Positions 33,925 through 46,641 of a DNA stretch of 64,000 nt are shown piece by piece; positions within the stretch are counted from its first letter, which is position 1; each line of letters starts with the position of its first letter. The notes below the pieces were generated by a model. It ran no database searches, had not been told where the DNA came from, and saw only the letters and a program-made list of their open reading frames with translations. Where the stretch lies: positions 28,603,157-28,667,156 of the forward strand of contig OX578282.1 of assembly GCA_951217055.1 (NCBI GenBank), in the 5' to 3' direction. Made by a program: the position numbers and the translations under genes. This stretch comes from Gerris lacustris. Taxonomy: Eukaryota; Arthropoda; Insecta; Hemiptera; Gerridae.

Positions 33925-33990
33925 TTTGTAAGGGCTTAATTATTCGGGTCAGGAGGATATATGTTCAAATCCTAGTTGAGATTTTTCGTT
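33925..33990 (+). repeat. tRNA-like relic
   Basis: tagctcaatttgtaagggc resembles a D-arm/A box, and 30 bases later gttcaaatcctag resembles a T-arm/B box; the spacing fits a tRNA of about 72 bases. The arms pair poorly, so a SINE head or pseudogene is more likely than a working tRNA gene. Confidence 0.35.
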
Positions 33991-36900
33991 TTTATCTTCT
34001 TATTTCACTTCAATTAACTTACCACCTACCACCCTAAAAAGAAGATTAAACTAGAACAATCGTGGTTTCTAGGTTTTAGGGAATATTAATGTCTTTACTA
34101 TAAGATTTTAGCTTCCGATCTTACCAAAGGAAAAGGGAATATTGGGATAATTCTGAAGAACGACATATTTTATGTCTCCGAGAGAAACAATTGCCGGATA
34201 GAAATCCGTTTCAGACATCAGGGAACATCTTTTGTCTCGTGTCAGTCTGTCCATCAATATTTTTGCGAACCACCATACCTTAAAAACTACAGAAATTTGG
34301 ATGGTGGATTATAATTAGACCATTGTTGGTCCAATATTCATTTGTGCACATTTAATATTGAATACAAATAAAATATGTGTGACCCCACTGGGATTCGAAA
34401 CAACATCTAAGATGTATTTACAACATTTATTTATAACACCTATATCTTTAAAATTACTTATCTGATTTTAATCGAAAGTAGCCCACATATGGTCCATTAT
34501 TAAGTTCAATCTTCTGTAAAAATTTAATATTGCTTAAAAATAAATGGGATTCGAAAAAGTTTCAAATCTCAAGTGACCATTCTTGCAATCTATTTGCCAC
34601 ACTAATTGACAGATAATTTTAAATTATAATATTTTCTCCTAGGTCATCTCAGAAAACATTTTAAATACCAAATTCAAACACTTCCTCAGATCAATAAAAA
34701 TATTGATTAATTAAGAAATGGCAATAAAAATATTATACTCAATGGAGGATATCAATAAAGTTTGAAATATCATGTATCAAAACATCCACAACACCTTTTA
34801 TGTAATATATAAACCATCATTACATGTGTAAAATATATTTATTATATATTGTATATACTCAAATACGGATTTGGATGTATAAATATTACATATGGTATAC
34901 TTAGATTAATTGCCTGTTTCGATTTCACAAATTGAAAAATAAAGAAATGATTGAAATCAGAGAATATAAATATAAAATAAATATATACTATAAAATAAAA
35001 CTTCTACATAAAAAATTGATTTCTTGTTTCGACTCTTTTCAACTGTATGAAAAGACATTATGCAAATATTAAAAATAAGTGAGATCGAGAGAGATCGCCT
35101 TAAAGTTATTTTATGAAATATTACTTGTTTTTTTTCTTCTAACCGCAAGGCGATAGATATTAATGTAATAATTATTACCAATAATATTTTAAGAGGTGTT
35201 ATCCATTAGGGTTAAGATACTACAGTTAATTTTTTCCTCCTATAACAGAGTCTGATCTTTGGAAAAAAAATACAACGTTAATTTTAATTTCGAAAAAAAA
35301 AAAATAACAAACTTCAGACTGAGAGGAAGTGAGAAAGAAAGAATGTTATTAATGGCAAGCAATCAAGTTTTTCACCAAATTGTTATTTACGAGTGCTAAT
35401 AACAGGGCAGTAAAGGCTCCAGACACCCCTCCTGGTATCAGCTGATACATTAATTAAAACTAACAGTCGTGCCAACTTATAAAAACAAGCCTTAATTATT
35501 ATTGGGTCATCGATCGCTCTTTTAAGACTTCAACTTTCTTATTTTGTTTTTTTTTTCTTTTATATAAATATATATGTATATATATTTTTAATAAATACTC
35601 TGGTGTTATTTATAATATTTTTCTCGCTTCGTGTTTTTAAAAATGATTTTAAAATTAAAATAGAATTTAATGGATTCATTTAAAAAAAAATGTTAAAGGT
35701 GAGAAAAGAAATAATAAAAATTTATGACTTAACAAAGATCTAACAATTTTTTTGTTTGGATTATTTTTTTTTATATTTTATTATCTCGTCACGTTTTTTA
35801 TTTACATATTTGTGTACTTTCTTTATCATATCATTATTATTATTTTTTTTTTGTTTGAGTTGAAAAATTAGCTTTACGTTATTTGCTATTTTTATTATTT
35901 TAAACTGTAATTGCTTTTAGTTATAAATTGTTGAAATTGGAAGGGATAATATTAAAATTTTAATGACTAGAAGGATTACTTTAGAATTTGCGCTTATTAA
36001 TACTTAATAAGTAAACAAAATCAGTTGAAAGGTACTTATAGTGGTAAATATTGAATGGCAAACTAATATACAATCCGTTCAGCCCGTGGCAACGGGATTA
36101 ATTTTATAGAAAAAAAAAGATTTAATTTTTTAGAAAAAAGTAATTATAATTAAATTAATTTAGATAAGTTATTATATCTATTTGAAGACCAAGATATCAA
36201 AACAAACCTATAACTAAATAAAAGGTTGCCTTAGCTTAGCAATAACAAATAATTTTGTGGTGCGTCTCGTCACGGTCGGGACACTACTCGATTATATAAA
36301 TTATATTTAAAAGAGAACTAAGTTATAAACGTGAAAAAATAATGTTTATTTAAATTAATCATTCTAAACTACAAACTTAATAAGTTGTTGATAAATCCTT
36401 AATAATAAAAATATTATATTAAACTAAATTTGTTTTTTACTGACAAATGTTTATGGAAATGTATCATGTAGCCAGGGTGAAATAGGGGACTGAAAAAAGA
36501 CAACAATCGTCAATTCAAGAAACTTTGTTTCTGACTTTGTCTTGGAATTAGAATTGAATGTCTGATGAGCCCCTACCATTATAGAGGGGGAATTAATGTT
36601 TTTTAGAAGAAGGGACGGGAGTAATTAATAATATTTTTAATTAAATTAGTCAAGTGAGGTGTCCTTTTATACTTATTTTATCGAGCTGAATCAAATTAGA
36701 CAACTTTTACGTCAATTGAATCATATCTTATTGAAATGTGAAGGAAATTATTCTGTATTTTTCGCCTAATAAACCTATAATTTCTTGTTAAGGAATGATT
36801 TTATCAATCTAAAAGTTATCAAGTCTTATTCTATTCACCTCGATAACATACGTATAATAGGACACCAAACTTCAATAAGTTAATTTAAAAATGTTTTAAA

Positions 36901-37216
36901 ATACTAATCACTGTACAAAATCTCAAAATTAGTCTACACAAAAAATAGGCTGTTGTGCCTCTAAGTTAGTTAATGCTAAACAATAAATTTGATGATAATA
37001 CCTTCTAAAAAAGTCGTCTCTAGAATGAAGTTAAAACTATCTCTTTATGCATAATTAATTTTTGACATTTTTATGTCTTGGCTATGGCTCATAACCTCGA
37101 AAAGCGTTACCAAAAACTATCGTTACACGAGTAGGGAAGATATAGGAACAGGGAGTTAGTAAGATATAGGAGGTGTTCGAGTCTGCCCGCTCATAGTATA
37201 GATGGGTATCCCTATG
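33991..37216. other. AT-rich stretch with one dispersed repeat
   Basis: 34180-34330 (gaaatccgtttcagacatca, tgtctcgtgtcagtctgtcc, tttttgcgaaccaccatacc, ccattgttggtcc) recurs in part at 40430-40520 inversely and at 50175-50290, so it is a dispersed family (Fam-K). gggattcgaaa occurs twice (34390 and 34548). The remainder is AT-rich, with A and T runs and no gene recognised. Confidence 0.5.
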
Positions 37217-37283
37217 GTTTAATTAAAGCAAAAAGACAATGACTGACCTTTTCATAAATCCCTGAATTACTCATAATTTGTTT

Positions 37284-37533
<250 letters not shown>

Positions 37534-37988
37534 TACAACTCGAAATCTGTAACTTTTTATTTTTTTGTCCTCTAGGGAGGCGTTTTTGACTTTTTAAACA
37601 ACAAATGTACCTCCGTAGCGAACAAAAATATACAGACCTCTCCAGCGATCAATTTCATTCAAAAACACCTCTTCAGAGACCATACCTCTTTTAAGGCCAA
37701 AATTATATAAAAATAGCTCCCTAGCGACCATACCTCCGATAAAGCCAAAATAATATAAAAATACCTCCTAAAAGGCCATTATTATTTCCAAAGACCATTA
37801 TTATTTGGAGGCAATTACTTCTTTCTTGATTGCTTCTTATTTAATTATTGTAAAAGTTATTTTATTCTGAGCTTATGTTTGGACAAAAGTATACATTATA
37901 GTTGTATACATTGCACAGTAATGTATTGCTTTTTCTTTTACATTGGTATTACTATATCTCTTAATGAACTACGGCAGCCATTAGTTTT

Positions 37989-38165
37989 TACTACGTTTTT
38001 ATTAGCTTGCTTTCTTGTTTGTCCAGTACAAATCTTGCATATCGATTTTTAACTAACTTCCCGAGTAGCTAGACATTTTAAACTTTTAGAATAGCTCAGA
38101 ACACGATGACAATGCAATATTTTAATACTTTTAGCCATCTTTCAGCAGAATTTAATTCGTTAAAT
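37989..38165. repeat. Fam-E dispersed repeat
   Basis: Close copy of 13655-13830 in the same orientation, with a few substitutions and small indels. It ends at the same tttaattcgtta boundary, which suggests a real element end or a shared recombination point. Confidence 0.75.
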
Positions 38166-38664
38166 GATAGTGTTAAAGCATTCGAGTTTAAGAAAATTTC
38201 TGTAATATCCATTCACTGAATTTTTTAAACTTCGGAATTGGTTGATAAATAGTTTTGACAATAAAATTGTTTTTGAGTTAATATGACTGATCACTTCTTA
38301 AAACCATTAGAGATTTATGGTTTAGCTGAAGCAGGGAAAAATTGATAACTGCTTTTTTTCTGCTCCTCAAATCCAATGATCCATTATTTATTATACATAT
38401 TAAAAAATCAATTTTGTTCCACTTGACTTCGTGCATCGTGCATAGATATATTTAATTCATTAACTAAGGAAAAATATCTGCTAAATAACTAACTTGGGAT
38501 AACCAAATATTATTATCAAAATAAATTGCCAATGGAGATTTATCGTCCTTAGACAACCCATCTTGAAATTATAATCTTAACTGGGGCCTTCCCTATTTAC
38601 CTTTGAAAGCTGAAATTGTGTGCAGATACTCAACTAATCATTTCAAAGAGTTGACTGTTTTAAC
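38166..38664. other. Unassigned AT-rich stretch
   Basis: No gene or repeat recognised between the Fam-E and Fam-B copies. Confidence 0.5.
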
Positions 38665-39185
38665 TTTCTCATATAAACTACATATTATATACTATACATA
38701 TACTGCTACATATAAAAGAGAAAGTATTGTGATGGCGCAAAACTTTGATTTTGAGATTTTGGTGGATTTACACGTTTTGAGATCCCCTGAGTCCCAAATA
38801 GAGGATTTTAAAAATTGTCTGTCTGAGCAGACAATTTTTATAATTAATTCATATTGAAACTACAGTGCCGATTTTGACGAAATTTGGCATAGATGTGTAT
38901 AAAATTTTTACTCCAAATTTGGGGGAGCTATCCCCCCAAAAACTTTGAAAAAACGTGGGAAATTGTTTTTTCTCGAAAACCGTTCCGACGATTTTGATTA
39001 AAAAAATTCTATAATGCCGTCTATTTAAAAATGAATATCTAACGATAAGCCGTTTTCCCGGGAAAAATCTAGTTCCTGAGAAAATAGCTTTTAATGCGGA
39101 CGGAAAGAGGCCGGGTTCGATTCCCCGCCGAGAAGAAGTTATTTTTATGATACATTTTGTTAAAATTTGGAGTAATAATTAAATT
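38665..39185 (+). mobile_element. Fam-B dispersed element with tRNA-like T-arm
   Basis: Shared blocks, in order: agagaaagtattgtgatggc, tttacacgttttgaga with cccctgagtcc, gattttgacgaaatttggca, ccaaatttgggggagctatc, ccgttccgacgattttgatt, ttcccgggaaaaatctagtt. Next comes ggccgggttcgattccccgc, a T-arm/B box, and finally agttatttttatgatacatt. The same order occurs inversely at 47345-47850 and in part at 50580-51390. Repeated order, no protein coding and a Pol III-like B box suggest a SINE or a MITE that captured a tRNA piece. An 84-codon chance frame at 38603-38857 overlaps it. Confidence 0.7.
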
Positions 39186-40024
39186 AATGACGAAAACTAA
39201 TCAATAGAAAAACTGAGCTAAGTAATTATCGACTTATAAAGTTGTCTATGTTGTCTGGGACCGATTTCTACATTTTTGATATCATGCTGAACCATTATTT
39301 AGTCTTCATATAGAAAACACTAAAAAGGGTTGTCCCTTCTGCTGGTTAACATGAAATATGTCAGCAAATTTGAAGCATTTCAGAATAAAATTGTAGGCGC
39401 TATTAAGGTTTTTAAGATTATTTATTTGTTGAATAAAGGAGAGGGGTTTTGACGTCACATACTAGTACTAGGGAAGGAAGCACACACACGTTGACATGGA
39501 AGAAGGGAGGTAGAAAAGGCTAACACCGACTAGACCTCGAGTTCAGACTGACTGACAAGCTTTTTCTTCAATTTCTTTATTTATTTCTTTAATAGATAAT
39601 AATAAACACCTATTTTTATTTTACATAACTTTTCAGAGTTTGCACCTTATCTCCCCTATATTTTGTTACTTGTCTAGTCTTGTCATATCTATCCTTTATG
39701 ACCAATTACTTTTCTTTTAATTGTAGTAAAGTAGAAATGACATCATTTTGATAATTTCTCTCGGATTGAAACTCCAAACTCGTAACCAATGTAAATCTAC
39801 GTCAGTCACAACTCAGTAAATGTTATGTGATTAATAGATTTGAAATGAAAGTTAACTATTATTGTTTATTTATATATACGAACTAATTTTTAAACGAATA
39901 TAAAATTAAATATTTTTGTATCTTTTTTTCTCCAAGATATTTTTTTTTAGCTTCATTCGACAACGGCTCAACCCATTTTGCATTGACCACCCTATATTCT
40001 TTATTTCAAAGTACCAATTAAGTT
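39186..40024. other. Unassigned noncoding stretch
   Basis: AT-rich with a GC-richer patch at 39430-39550. No gene or repeat recognised. Confidence 0.5.
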
Positions 40025-40110
40025 TTGTAAATAATTACAAGATAAAATGAACTTTTCATATACAATGTCTTTAGATTTTCTGTTGACTAAATAAAAATCA
40101 TAAATTTGAA
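40025..40110 (-). repeat. Fam-E fragment, inverted
   Basis: The reverse complement matches 13925-14015 (gggtttcaaatttatgattt, agtcaacagaaaat, atcttgtaattat). Confidence 0.7.
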
Positions 40111-40249
40111 ACCCGATATCTTCATGTATCGCGCCAATCAACAAAACTAAAGCTTTATTTTTCGTTACCACATCAGACCTAACTGGTCGTGTTCACTAAA
40201 AATGTTGGTCTCATAGAATAGATGAAGTTTGATTTTTTTCCCCGATCTA

Positions 40250-40420
40250 ACATTCCAAATTTAAATTTGGAGTTCACATTTACGTAAGCTTGCGCGTGAA
40301 CACTTGGACGGATAACGTTGCCTAACAAACTCGTCCTGAGTATTGGTAAAATGAATGTTGTCTACCAAATTTCATCAAAATCGGTCCACATTTACTCAAG
40401 TAATCGTCACATGTTCCAGA
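40250..40420 (-). repeat. Fam-C internal fragment, inverted
   Basis: The reverse complement matches 20690-20825: gatgaaatttggta, cattcattttaccaatactc, aacgttatccgtccaagtgt, tcacgcgcaagcttacgtaa. It is followed at 40430-40588 by Fam-K-like sequence and by ttaccttcggtaagctcgga, half of the palindrome seen whole at 49065-49171. Confidence 0.65.
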
Positions 40421-41883
40421 ATTCACGGACACAGACTGACAGTAAGACAGACTGACACGAGAACAAAAATGTTCCCTGATGTCTGAAACGGATTTCTGTC
40501 TTAGAATTTTTAAAATCGGAGACATACAAGTTTTTCGTTCTCAAAAGTGAACACGCGATGCTTCCTTTACCTTCGGTAAGCTCGGAAGCAGGGCCGGATT
40601 TTCAATTTTCGGGCCCCCCCGCAAAAAACTCCAATGGGCCCCCAACCTACCCAGGCCAGGTCCTATTCGGAACGGGAGGGTGTTTACTGGTTAGTGCACC
40701 GTAGAATGGGAGTCCTACACTATCGGTGAGCCTCGTGATGGCCCAAGAAAGTAAGAAAACTACACACTACAACCGCCGCATTCAGCAATTACACGAGCCG
40801 CATTCATTCTTCATCTCAAATTCGCTATTGAACTACCTCGCCGAAATAAGAAAGATGTAATTGAGTAAAAAAAAAATGCTTATTCCTAATTAGGTTTTCA
40901 GGGTATCAATAATTTCAAAGTCAACCTATTTTTGGCTATATTTCACCTCCTTTGAGGCATCTTCAGGCCTAAAGGAAGATTTTTAAATTTTTATTTTTTA
41001 TATCTAGATTAACTTACATTATCTTTATATAACATGTTGACATAACTTTTAACAATTTCCCCTAAAACATTACTTGATATATTTTCTTAGTTATTTTCTT
41101 TCATGACAATTCTCTTGCAAGGAAAGAAAATAAATTAGTAACGTGTTAGGAGATTTTGTTAAAGGTTAGTCTACTGTTATATGTTAATTTTTCATATTTA
41201 TTGGAACTAAGTTCCTTATAGCACGTTACAGCGCCTGGAGTCCGGGAATGAATCCGAAAAAAACACTGTCACAAAACTGAAATCGACCCTTGACGATAAC
41301 TTGAGCCTAAGTTGACCGATGTGGAAGACATGTTTATTTTAGCAACGCTCGCGTAAACATTCAAATGTAAAATTGAAATTTTTGGACGGGAAAAATTCTA
41401 ACTTATTCTATTCAATGAGACATACAACTTTTTTAAATTATTTTTTTTTAGTTAAATCAACACCGATACTGCTATGAAGTGTTAATGATCGCTAAATTTA
41501 TTAAAGCGGACCTAAACGTTTAAAATAGAGAAAACTACTTTTTAACCGATATCTTACGTTCTAACGTAACGATTTTTATAAAACGTCATACACAAAGTAA
41601 AGTAAAGTAAAATTGAAACAGGCATGTAAAATTTCAACCTGATACAAGCAGACGCTTTTGAGTAGGGAAGAGATATATCCTGTTTCCCACCTACTACCAC
41701 TTCCTTTTTAACTATATCAACTCATCATGATTAGTTTTTTTCTCAATATTCAATTCATAAGTATTTATTGCAAGGCACTCGCTTCAATTATATGAACAAT
41801 GTTTTTCTCTTAATTTTGTCTTAACTCCGCTAGGTACAAACAGTTAATTACTTTTAATTTTGTCTCTTCTGTAACACCGCCAT

Positions 41884-44800
41884 TCAGAGGATTTTATAAA
41901 TCTAGTTCGTTACGCTAAAAGTAACGGCCTTTCCCTCTTGGTAGGATGTGACGCAAACGCCCACAACCCAGTGTGGGGTAGTAGCGACACCAATCCTAGA
42001 GAAAGAGCTCTCCTAGAGTACATAGTAAGTGCCGAGCTCTATATTCTGAACCGTGGAGCAGTCCCTACCTACTTCACGGAGAGGAGGAAGGAGGTAATTG
42101 ATATCTCACTATGCACACAAGACATTATGGGCAGAGTAAGGAACTGGAAAGTGGACCAGGAAGAATCTCTTTCGGACCACAGACATATCCTGTTCTGTGT
42201 GGAGGACGCAGCTCCGCAGACAGTTTTCTATAGAAATCCCAGTTCCACGGACTGGGACCAATTCAGAAGACTACTTGGAAGTAACCTAGACACTATTGGG
42301 ACGTGTCCAGACAGCTAAGAGGAAACTGAGGTTTTTACTTCAAATCTTACTAGTGCGATTAGGACTGCATTTGAAGAAAGCTGTCCACTGAAGGCAAAGT
42401 CAGGAAAGTCTTCAGTTCCTTGGTGGTCTCAGCACCTAGAGTCATTACGCAAGCGCGTTAAACAGTCTCTAAATAAAGCCAGAAGAGCAAACTCGGAAAT
42501 TCTATGGGCAGCACACAAAGAGGCCCGTAGGAATTTTAAGAAGGAGTTAAAAAGAGCCAAGCGCAACTCTTGGCGGAACTACTGTAGCGAGATTGGAGAG
42601 GCGGCACCAACAGCCAAATTTCACCGTATTCTCTCTAAGTCACCAGCAGTGGGTAATGGTCCCCTTCTTATAGAAGGGAACAACTTTACGACCTCTGAGG
42701 AAGAGGCGCTTAAACATCTAATGGGAACTCACTTGGCAGAATGTGAATTCACAGATGGAAGTAATGTAGGAAATCAAAGTCAGGTTGTCCCAACGGAGGG
42801 GGACAGGAGTACAGCTGATTCTATTATTACCGAAAGCAAGGTTAAGTGGGCTGTAAATAGCTTTGCACCGTTTAAGTCACCAGGGCTTGACGAAATAAGT
42901 CCCAAGATGCTACAAGAGAGTATGGACTTAATTCTTAGGGACCTAGTAAAGATCCTAAGGAATTGCCTTATTTACAGGACTATTCCTAGAAGATGGAGAG
43001 AGGTGAGAGTGGTTTTTATTCCCAAGCAAGGGAAGCCAGATCTCACCTTAGCTAAGTCTTACCGACCTATTAGTCTCACTTCGTTCTTACTGAAGACTTT
43101 AGAGAGAGTGATTGATCGATATATCAGAGATTCCATACCTAACATACTGAGCAGGCAACAGTATGCATATCAGGCAGGGAAATCTTGTGAAGCAGCCCTT
43201 CATCACCTTATCAGGAAAATAGAGGGAGCCCTTACCTACCAGTCCCTGGCACTGGGTCTATTTTTAGACATAGAAGGGGCATTCAATTGCGTCCCAGTCG
43301 AAAGTGTCTGTCGAGCCGCTCGGATACATGGCGTTAACCAAGTGGTGACTGACTGGATTAATTCGATGCTGACTATTAGGATAGTCGAGGCTCAAAGGAA
43401 TAACACAAGCGTTAAAGCAGTCGTCAGGAGAGGGTGCCCCCAAGGGGGGGTTCTCTCGCCCTTACTTTGGTGCCTAGTCGCAGACGATCTTATCCATTGT
43501 CTGAGGAAGAAGGATTCTACATTCAGGCGTTTGCTGACGATGTAGCAGTACTAATCGTAGGAAAAGTAATTAGTACTGTCTTTGAACTCGCACAGAGAGC
43601 TCTGAGTATCATCGAAAGATGGTGCACGAGAAACAGCCTTGGAGTTAACCCAGGAAAAACTGTTGTGATTCCCTTTACAAAGAAGAGAAGGTTAGACGGC
43701 GCTAGGGCACTGTATCTGGGAGGAAAGAGTCTAGAGCTGTCTGATTCAGGTAAGTATCTTGGAGTTATTTTAGATAAGAAACTTACCTGGTCTAATCACC
43801 TGGAAAGCAAACTCAACAAAGCAATGGCAGCTTTCTGGGTGTGTAGAAGAGCTGTAGGCCCCTCATGGGGTCTTAAGCCTAAAGTGATACACTGGATTTA
43901 CACGGCCATGGTCAGACCAATTTTATCATATGCCTGTGTCGTCTGGTGGCCAAGAGTACTACTTACCACTACAAATAAACAACTAGAGCATCTTCAGAGG
44001 ACAGTGTGTCTTGGAATACTAGGAGCGATGAGAACAGCACCGACCCTAGCTCTGGGATACTGGTGGGACTTCCCCCACTAGACCTATATATCCGATTCGA
44101 GGCCATGATGGCCTCATATCGGCTTCACTGCATTGGCCTGTGGTGCGGCTACAATAGTCACAGAGGCCATGAAAAGGCATGGGATCTTCTGATAGACAGG
44201 TGTCCTATGGCATTAATGATTCAAGATTATTGCATTGCTAGATGGCAATTTAGGAACTCTTGGAGTTCTTACTTCCCCTCGATACAGGATTGGGAGGAAA
44301 ACAGGACGAACATTTCTATCACGGGAGAAGACGTGTGGTACACGGACGGATCACGAATAGAGGAGTTGTCAGGAGCTGGGATCTACTGTAAAGACCCAAG
44401 CTATGAGGAGAGCATAAGTCTAGGAAAATATGCCACAGTGTTTCAGGCAGAAATATATGCTATCCTTGTATGCGCTCAGACTATTATGAGTAACACACAT
44501 GAACCAGATAAACAGATATATATCTGTTCCGACAGTCAGGCAGCGATAAAGGCGCTGGCTGCACCCAAATGCACTTCCAAATTAGTCTTCGACTGCAAAA
44601 AAGCACTAGAGGCTATTTCTTGCAGAAACAAGGTACAAGTGGTTTGGGTTCCGGGTCATAAAGGAATCGAGGGAAATGAAAAGGCAGATCATCTAGCAAG
44701 ACAAGGTTCCGGCTCAACTCCCTTGACACCTGAACCCAGTGTGGGCATTTCTCGGTGCAACATTAAGACAGCACTGAAACTCTCCTTGGTCAGAGAATTT

Positions 44801-45169
44801 CAAGAAACCTGGGATAAGTCACCCAGGATGAGACAATCCAAATTATTTATAAGTGGACCCTCTTCAAGACTCGCCAAAAGCATGTTGAGTCTAAATAAGA
44901 AATCTTGCCATACTGTGACAGGGTTCCTAACGGGTCACTGTCGATTAAACAGGCACCTACAGCTACTAGGATTGGCTGACGAATCAATCTGTAGGCTGTG
45001 CGGGGAGGACGAAGAAACTCCCTTACATCTAATTAGCCGCTGCCCCGGGCTGCTAAATCATAGATGGCTGATCTTCGGTGAGGCAACCGTTCCAATCAGG
45101 AAGTTGAGAAAAATATCCATCAACAAGATAGTGGCATTTTGCCAAGGCATCAGAATGTTGAAGGAGTAG
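41884..45169 (+). pseudogene. LINE ORF2: endonuclease tail, reverse transcriptase, RNase H, zinc knuckle
   Basis: The frame is open from the very first base of the insertion, with no start codon, so translation here is a remnant. Domains in order: the C-terminal third of an apurinic-type endonuclease (GCDANAHNPVWGS, then EVIDISL and SDHRHILF). Next is reverse transcriptase with SYRPISLTS, motif A LDIEGAF (about 43263), motif B PQGGVLSPLLW (about 43436) and motif C FADD (43530-43541). Then RNase H with YTDGS, AEIYAI, SDSQAA and WVPGHKGIEGNEKADHLA, so all four acidic/histidine positions are present. Last is a knuckle Cx2Cx8Hx4C at about 44990-45043, close to the stop at 45167-45169. Damage: one in-frame TAA at 42316-42318, and two apparent single-base losses, near 43500-43525 and near 44055-44065. 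Outside these it is remarkably intact, so the copy is fairly young. Confidence 0.92.
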
Positions 45170-45295
45170 AGGGTCTATGAATTAATAGAGGGAAACCTTC
45201 TACAACCCGGGTTTGTTCAAAGGATCCATCTGGTGGTCTATGTCTCTGGGATTTATTTCCTCCCGGCTGGAAAAAAAAAACAAAAAAAAAAAAAA
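41884..45295 (+). mobile_element. 5'-truncated RNase H-bearing LINE with target duplication
   Basis: The insertion is bordered by an exact 11-bp direct repeat, aacaccgccat, at 41873-41883 and 45296-45306. The uninterrupted Fam-C copy has the site only once (ctccgccat, about 21546). The 5' end starts in the middle of the endonuclease domain, which is the usual outcome of incomplete target-primed reverse transcription. The 3' end has a UTR of about 100 bp and an A-rich tail (45271-45295, A runs with one C). No gag-like ORF1 is left. The RNase H plus C-terminal zinc knuckle places it among I/LOA/R1-like groups; the exact clade cannot be fixed by eye. Confidence 0.9.
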
Positions 45296-46394
45296 AACAC
45301 CGCCATGTATAAGTAGTTAGCATCGTAATCATCGTATACTTAGTAGTGTGAATTTATAATTTGTATATTTAATAAAAAGCGTAAGGAACTTCGTTCCTAA
45401 CGGGTGTCCTGGGACGCCATACGTATTTTTTTTAAAAAAAAGTGTTACGTTTTGTTTTAAAGTTGTGTCAACATGTTATATAAAGATGTAAGTTAAAAGT
45501 TAATGTAGATATAAGAAATAAAATTTTAAAAATCTTTTAGACCTGAAGATGCCTCAAAGGAGGTGAAATATAGCCAAAAACGGATTGACTATAAAGTTAT
45601 TAATGCCCTAAAGACCTAAATAAGAATAATAAGCATAGTATGGAAATGAAGGATAATATACTGCGATTATCTCTCAAATAAATAAAAATGCAATTTACGT
45701 CCTCACAACAACAATATTATACCGGGTGTCCTCTAACTACTCCCCTTCCATATTAACTTTTGTAATATTTCAAATAAAAAAATGTTCAAGCTTATCCGAC
45801 AATGGGGTCTTACATTTTTTTCTTTAGTTCTTTTCGAAGATACCTATTTTATCGTTTAGGTAAAATAAAAACTGAGCTGATTTAGTTATTATGTATAATG
45901 ACCAGATATATGTATTATATATCAGGGCCGCTGAGAGGATTACCGGGCCCAAGGGCAAGTTAGCATCTGGACCCCTTTGAACAAACAACGGCTGGGGGTC
46001 CTCCCCCGGAGAATTTTTTAAAATTTAAGTGCAAAAAGATGAGTTTTAAGGATTTCTAAGGGCAAGTTTGTCCTTACAGACATCCACCAAACTTACAGGA
46101 AAAGAAGTTTGGCGAGGGGACGAATTTTGAAGTTTAACTAAGGTGGGCTAAAAAACAGAAATAATTAAGTTGTATTGTAGCTGGCAAGCTTAAACATTGT
46201 ATTACAAGTAAAAAATGTAAAATGTATTAATATCAGTTAATATGATTTGTCAGTCAGTTTCTCTCCTTTAAATTAGCATTGACCATATTGAATAAGGTGA
46301 AAACATCAGAAAAATCTAAGTAACTAAATGAAACAGAAAAATTCAAACTTCCGTATTCATGACACGTTAGGAAAAAAAATAAGTTTAACACAAT

Positions 46395-46641
46395 CAGTGG
46401 CGTACTTAGGGCAGTGGGCCCCTCGCCAAAAAAAGTTATAATTAAACATTTGCGTTCAGCACTGAATGGGGCCCTCTGACAAAGGTATATGAGTATAATT
46501 CCAGTTTTGATTTAATTATACTCTAAAGGGGCCCCCATCGACATTGCGGGACAAAGATAGTAGTTTCATGTATTTTTTTTTATTTTTGGGCCCCCTGGCA
46601 CCGGGACGTGCCCGCAATTCGGGCCCATAGCTACGCCACTA
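46395..46641. mobile_element. hAT-type MITE (247 bp)
   Basis: Begins cagtggcgtacttaggg and ends gcccatagctacgccacta, an inverted pair of the CAGTGGCGTA type common to hAT MITEs. Flanks are aacacaat (46387-46394) and atcacaat (46642-46649), an 8-bp duplication with one mismatch. The interior is rich in gggcccc motifs and has no coding capacity. It lies inside the larger hAT-like element. Confidence 0.8.

Larger units (their letters stand above)
41213..45430. mobile_element. Fam-C element interrupted by a LINE
   Basis: The left end, ggaactaagttccttatagc at 41213, and the right end, taaggaacttcgttcc at 45382-45397 followed by taacgggtgtcctgggac, match the uninterrupted copy at 20573-21680. The internal order is also kept: 41440-41700 equals 21080-21320, and 45301-45380 equals 21547-21635. 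The LINE lies inside at 41884-45295. Without it the element would be about 0.8 kb, so this copy has also lost internal sequence. Confidence 0.75.
40876..45636. repeat. Inverted repeat pair with hammerhead-like motifs
   Basis: 40876-41046 and 45462-45636 are inverted copies of about 170 bp, roughly 80-85% alike by eye. Both carry the block CTGAAGA, then a 5-bp stem (GCCTC / GAGGT, loop AAAG), then GAAA, then TATA. It is at 45543-45568 on the plus strand and 40941-40966 on the minus strand. This is the conserved layout of a hammerhead ribozyme core (CUGANGA, stem II, GAAA) with a very short stem III, as described for Penelope-like elements and related retroelements. The pair is now separated by the Fam-C element and its LINE. 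Stem I pairing was not established, so activity is unproven. Confidence 0.55.

Noticed and set aside
40876..45636. Penelope-like element proper
   Set aside because: The hammerhead-like motif suggests it, but no Penelope reverse transcriptase or GIY-YIG endonuclease is present. The only reverse transcriptase between the repeats belongs to the separately inserted LINE.
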